Of a DNA stretch of 64,000 nt, positions 62,009 to 64,000 are shown one piece after another. Within the stretch, counting starts at the first letter, position 1. Each line of letters starts with the position of its first letter. Source of the DNA: Paractinoplanes atraurantiacus (GTDB lineage: Bacteria; Actinomycetota; Actinomycetes; Mycobacteriales; Micromonosporaceae); contig NZ_OBDY01000023.1 of the NCBI RefSeq assembly GCF_900215205.1, positions 62,001 to 126,000 of the forward strand, in the 5' to 3' direction. A program made the translations under genes and the position numbers. The notes under the pieces are model-generated. The model was not told the origin of the DNA, ran no database searches, and saw only the letters and a list, made by a program, of their open reading frames with translations.

Positions 62009-63024
62009 AGCTCGGCCAGCCTTCTGCGCCGAGCCAGAATCACGAACACCGGCGCGCCGATGATCGCGGTCACGATGCCCACCTGCACCTCGCCCGGCCG
62101 CGCCACGACCCGGCCGATCACGTCGGCCAGCAGCAACAGCAGCGGCGCCAGGAGCATCGAGTACGGCAGCATCCACCGGTGATCCGGCCCGGTGATCGCC
62201 CGCGCCACGTGCGGAATCATCAGCCCGATGAACACGATCGGCCCCGCCATCGACGTCGCCGTGCCACACAAGAGCACGATCGCCAACCCGGCGACGAGCC
62301 GCGCCACCAGCACGTTCTGACCGAATGACGTGGCCACGTCATCGCCGAGCGCGAGCGCGTTCAAAGCTCGAGCCGACGCGAACGCCAACACCGCGCCGAC
62401 AGCGAGGAACGGCAGCGACTGTACGACCACGTCCGAGCCCCGGTTGGCCAGCGAACCGACCTGCCAGAACCGGAACTGATCGAACGTGTCCACGTCGTTG
62501 AGCAGCACCGCCGTCGTGAACGACGTCAGGGCCGCGGTGACCGCCGCCCCGGCCAGAGCCAGCTTGATCGGCGTCGCCCCGCCGCGCCCCACCGAGCCGA
62601 TCGTGTAGACCAGCACCGACGTGATGGCCGCCCCGATGAAGCCGAACCACACGTATCCCGTCAGGGTCGTGACGCTGAAGATGCTGATCGCGATGACCAC
62701 GAAAAGACCCGCTCCAGCGTTGACCCCGAGGATTCCCGGGTCCGCGAGCGGGTTGCGGGTGACACCCTGGATCAGCGTCCCGGCCAGCCCGAACGCGGCT
62801 CCCGCGAGCAGCCCGACGAGCGTACGGGGAATGCGTGATTGCGTGATGATCAGGTCGTCGCGCGAGTCGGACGGGTTGACCAGCGCGTGCATCACCGTGC
62901 CGAACGGGATGTCGCGGGCGCCGACGGCCAGGCTCAATAGGGCGGCACCGGCGAGGGCCACCGTGATCACCACCAGTCCGGTGGTGAGCACGGTGGCCCT
63001 GCGGTGGCGGGGTTCCTCCGGCAC
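62005..63024 (-). CDS. FecCD-family siderophore importer permease (first subunit)
   Basis: GTG 63024 starts a 339-residue permease with about ten helices and the motifs 'RIPRTLVGLLAGAAFGLAG', 'GVTRNPLADPGILGVNAGA' and 'MAGPIVFIGLMIPHVAR', typical of FepD/FecC. It is coupled to the second permease (ATGA overlap) and lies 3 bp after the binding-protein stop. Confidence 0.93.
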   Translation of the reverse strand: MPEEPRHRRATVLTTGLVVITVALAGAALLSLAVGARDIPFGTVMHALVNPSDSRDDLIITQSRIPRTLVGLLAGAAFGLAGTLIQGVTRNPLADPGILGVNAGAGLFVVIAISIFSVTTLTGYVWFGFIGAAITSVLVYTIGSVGRGGATPIKLALAGAAVTAALTSFTTAVLLNDVDTFDQFRFWQVGSLANRGSDVVVQSLPFLAVGAVLAFASARALNALALGDDVATSFGQNVLVARLVAGLAIVLLCGTATSMAGPIVFIGLMIPHVARAITGPDHRWMLPYSMLLAPLLLLLADVIGRVVARPGEVQVGIVTAIIGAPVFVILARRRRLAEL

Positions 63025-63027
63025 AGG

Positions 63028-64000
63028 TCAGCCGAGTGCGCTGGCCAGCAGCGGGGTGACCTTGTCGACGGCGTACGAGAGGCCGGCGACCGAACTGCTC
63101 GAGAACGCGTTGGAGATGTCTTTGTCGTCCATGTAGGCCACGTGGCCGGCCTTGACCGACGGGACCGCCTGGAAGATCTTGTCGCTCTTGACCTGGTCGA
63201 GGGTGGCCTGAATCAGGAAGACCACCGTGACGTTCGCGTCGGCCAGGTCGAGCTGCTCGTTCGACAGCGGGATGTAGAAGCTGTCCTTCTTCAGCGCCTC
63301 GATCTTCGGGGCGTTCTTCAAGCCCAGCTTCTGCAGGAAGTCGACCCGCCCGTCGCCGGTCACGTACGCGCCCCAGCCGTCACCGGTCCGGGCGATGGCG
63401 CTCACCGTCTTGCCGCTGAACGAAGGGTTGGCCTGGGCGGCCGCGGTGAACTTGGCGTCCAGGTCGGTCTTGAGCTTGGCCGCCTCGGTCTGCTTGCCGA
63501 GCGCCTTGCCGATCATGTCGAGCTGCTGCTCCCAGCTCGTCAGGTACATCTCGCCGCCCTTGGGCACGTCGACCACCGGCACGCCCAACTTGGCCAGCTG
63601 GTCGTACCGGGCCTTCTCGCCGCTGGAGCGGGTGTCGAGGATCAGGTCGGGCTTGAGGGCGGCGACTTTCTCCATGTCGAGCTCGAGCGTGCCGAGGATG
63701 GTCGGCGCGGTCGTGTACTTGCCGGCGTTCCACGGGCCCTGCCCGTCGCCGCCGAAGGCCAGCCAGTCGCTCGCCCCGACCGGCTGCACGCCGAGCGAGA
63801 GAGCGACATCGGCATCGCTCCAGCCCAGCGCGACCACCCGAGAAGGCTGCTTGGGGACCGTGATGTCGCCGAACGCGGTCGGGATCGTGACCGGGAACTG
63901 CGCGGCGGCCGACGACGTCGCGGCGGGCTCGGAGGAGTCCTCGGTGCCGGTCGTCGAGCAGCCGGCCAGGGCGACCGCGGCGCTCAGGATGGCGACCGGC
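63028..64000 (-). CDS. Iron-siderophore-binding lipoprotein, 5' end outside window
   Basis: Only the N-terminal few residues are missing. The visible sequence has a lipobox 'VALAGCSTT' about 12 residues in, a Ser/Ala spacer, and then a FepB-type two-lobe binding domain: 'FGDITVPKQPSRVVALGW', 'LKPDLILDTRSSGEKARYDQL', 'VPVVDVPKGGEMYLTSWEQQ'. It captures ferric siderophore outside the membrane and delivers it to the two permeases downstream. The start codon lies beyond 64000. Confidence 0.93.
   Translation of the reverse strand, partial: PVAILSAAVALAGCSTTGTEDSSEPAATSSAAAQFPVTIPTAFGDITVPKQPSRVVALGWSDADVALSLGVQPVGASDWLAFGGDGQGPWNAGKYTTAPTILGTLELDMEKVAALKPDLILDTRSSGEKARYDQLAKLGVPVVDVPKGGEMYLTSWEQQLDMIGKALGKQTEAAKLKTDLDAKFTAAAQANPSFSGKTVSAIARTGDGWGAYVTGDGRVDFLQKLGLKNAPKIEALKKDSFYIPLSNEQLDLADANVTVVFLIQATLDQVKSDKIFQAVPSVKAGHVAYMDDKDISNAFSSSSVAGLSYAVDKVTPLLASALG

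Overview
The window is high-GC actinomycete chromosome. GTG starts are frequent, there are many 1 to 4 bp overlaps between co-directional genes, and Sec- or Tat-exported proteins are abundant. SigE-like ECF sigma factors, a CGNR regulator, TMEM175, DUF2975/XRE and a GH19 chitinase are all present. The gene set looks most like Micromonosporaceae (Actinoplanes-like), but that placement is inference; no rRNA or marker gene is present to prove it.

Layout. 1-6.4 kb: end of a LamG-like secreted protein, an APC permease, an M20 peptidase, a LysR/SDR divergent pair, a Cys-rich secreted protein and a NUDIX hydrolase. 6.4-8.4 kb: an 18-bp minisatellite, a CGNR regulator, and about 0.9 kb of GC-only low-complexity DNA with 20-bp and 46-bp tandem repeats. 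8.4-13.1 kb: a TetR-controlled ABC exporter (TetR, ATPase, permease) and a Na+/H+ antiporter. 13.1-18.8 kb: ahcY behind a probable SAH riboswitch, a HAMP protein with a relic kinase domain, a LacI-type regulator, YciI plus an ECF sigma factor, and an SDR. 18.8-20.2 kb: a compact TnpB element with terminal inverted repeats. 20.2-29.2 kb: EAL/HDOD plus PHP proteins, a beta-helix glycosidase, an epimerase plus PLP decarboxylase pair, an MFS transporter, and DUF2975/XRE. 29.2-35.1 kb: a TetR/ABC exporter pair, tRNA-Arg(CCU), TMEM175, a TetR regulator, and an ECF sigma factor with a membrane partner.

The most unusual region is 35.1-48.7 kb. A high-affinity phosphate transporter (pstC-pstA-pstS ... 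pstB) behind a Pho-box-like repeat is split by seven genes for exported proteins. These are two more periplasmic-binding-type proteins, a WxL-like Ig protein, a DUF916/WxLIP-like membrane protein, two further carriers of a shared two-cysteine domain (one ending in LPXTG), and a sortase-fold protein in which the catalytic His, Cys and Arg are all replaced. This reads as one cell-surface assembly wired to phosphate uptake. I know of no description of it, and its function is inferred.

48.7-64 kb: a P-loop kinase, an alpha/beta hydrolase, a Gfo/Idh oxidoreductase, a DEDDh exonuclease, a creatininase-type amidohydrolase, a MazG-like pyrophosphohydrolase and a GH19 chitinase. Then come a frameshifted Mrr-like nuclease, a NarL-type two-component system, a PAP2 phosphatase, a possible toxin/immunity-like pair, and a siderophore ABC transporter whose binding protein runs off the right edge.
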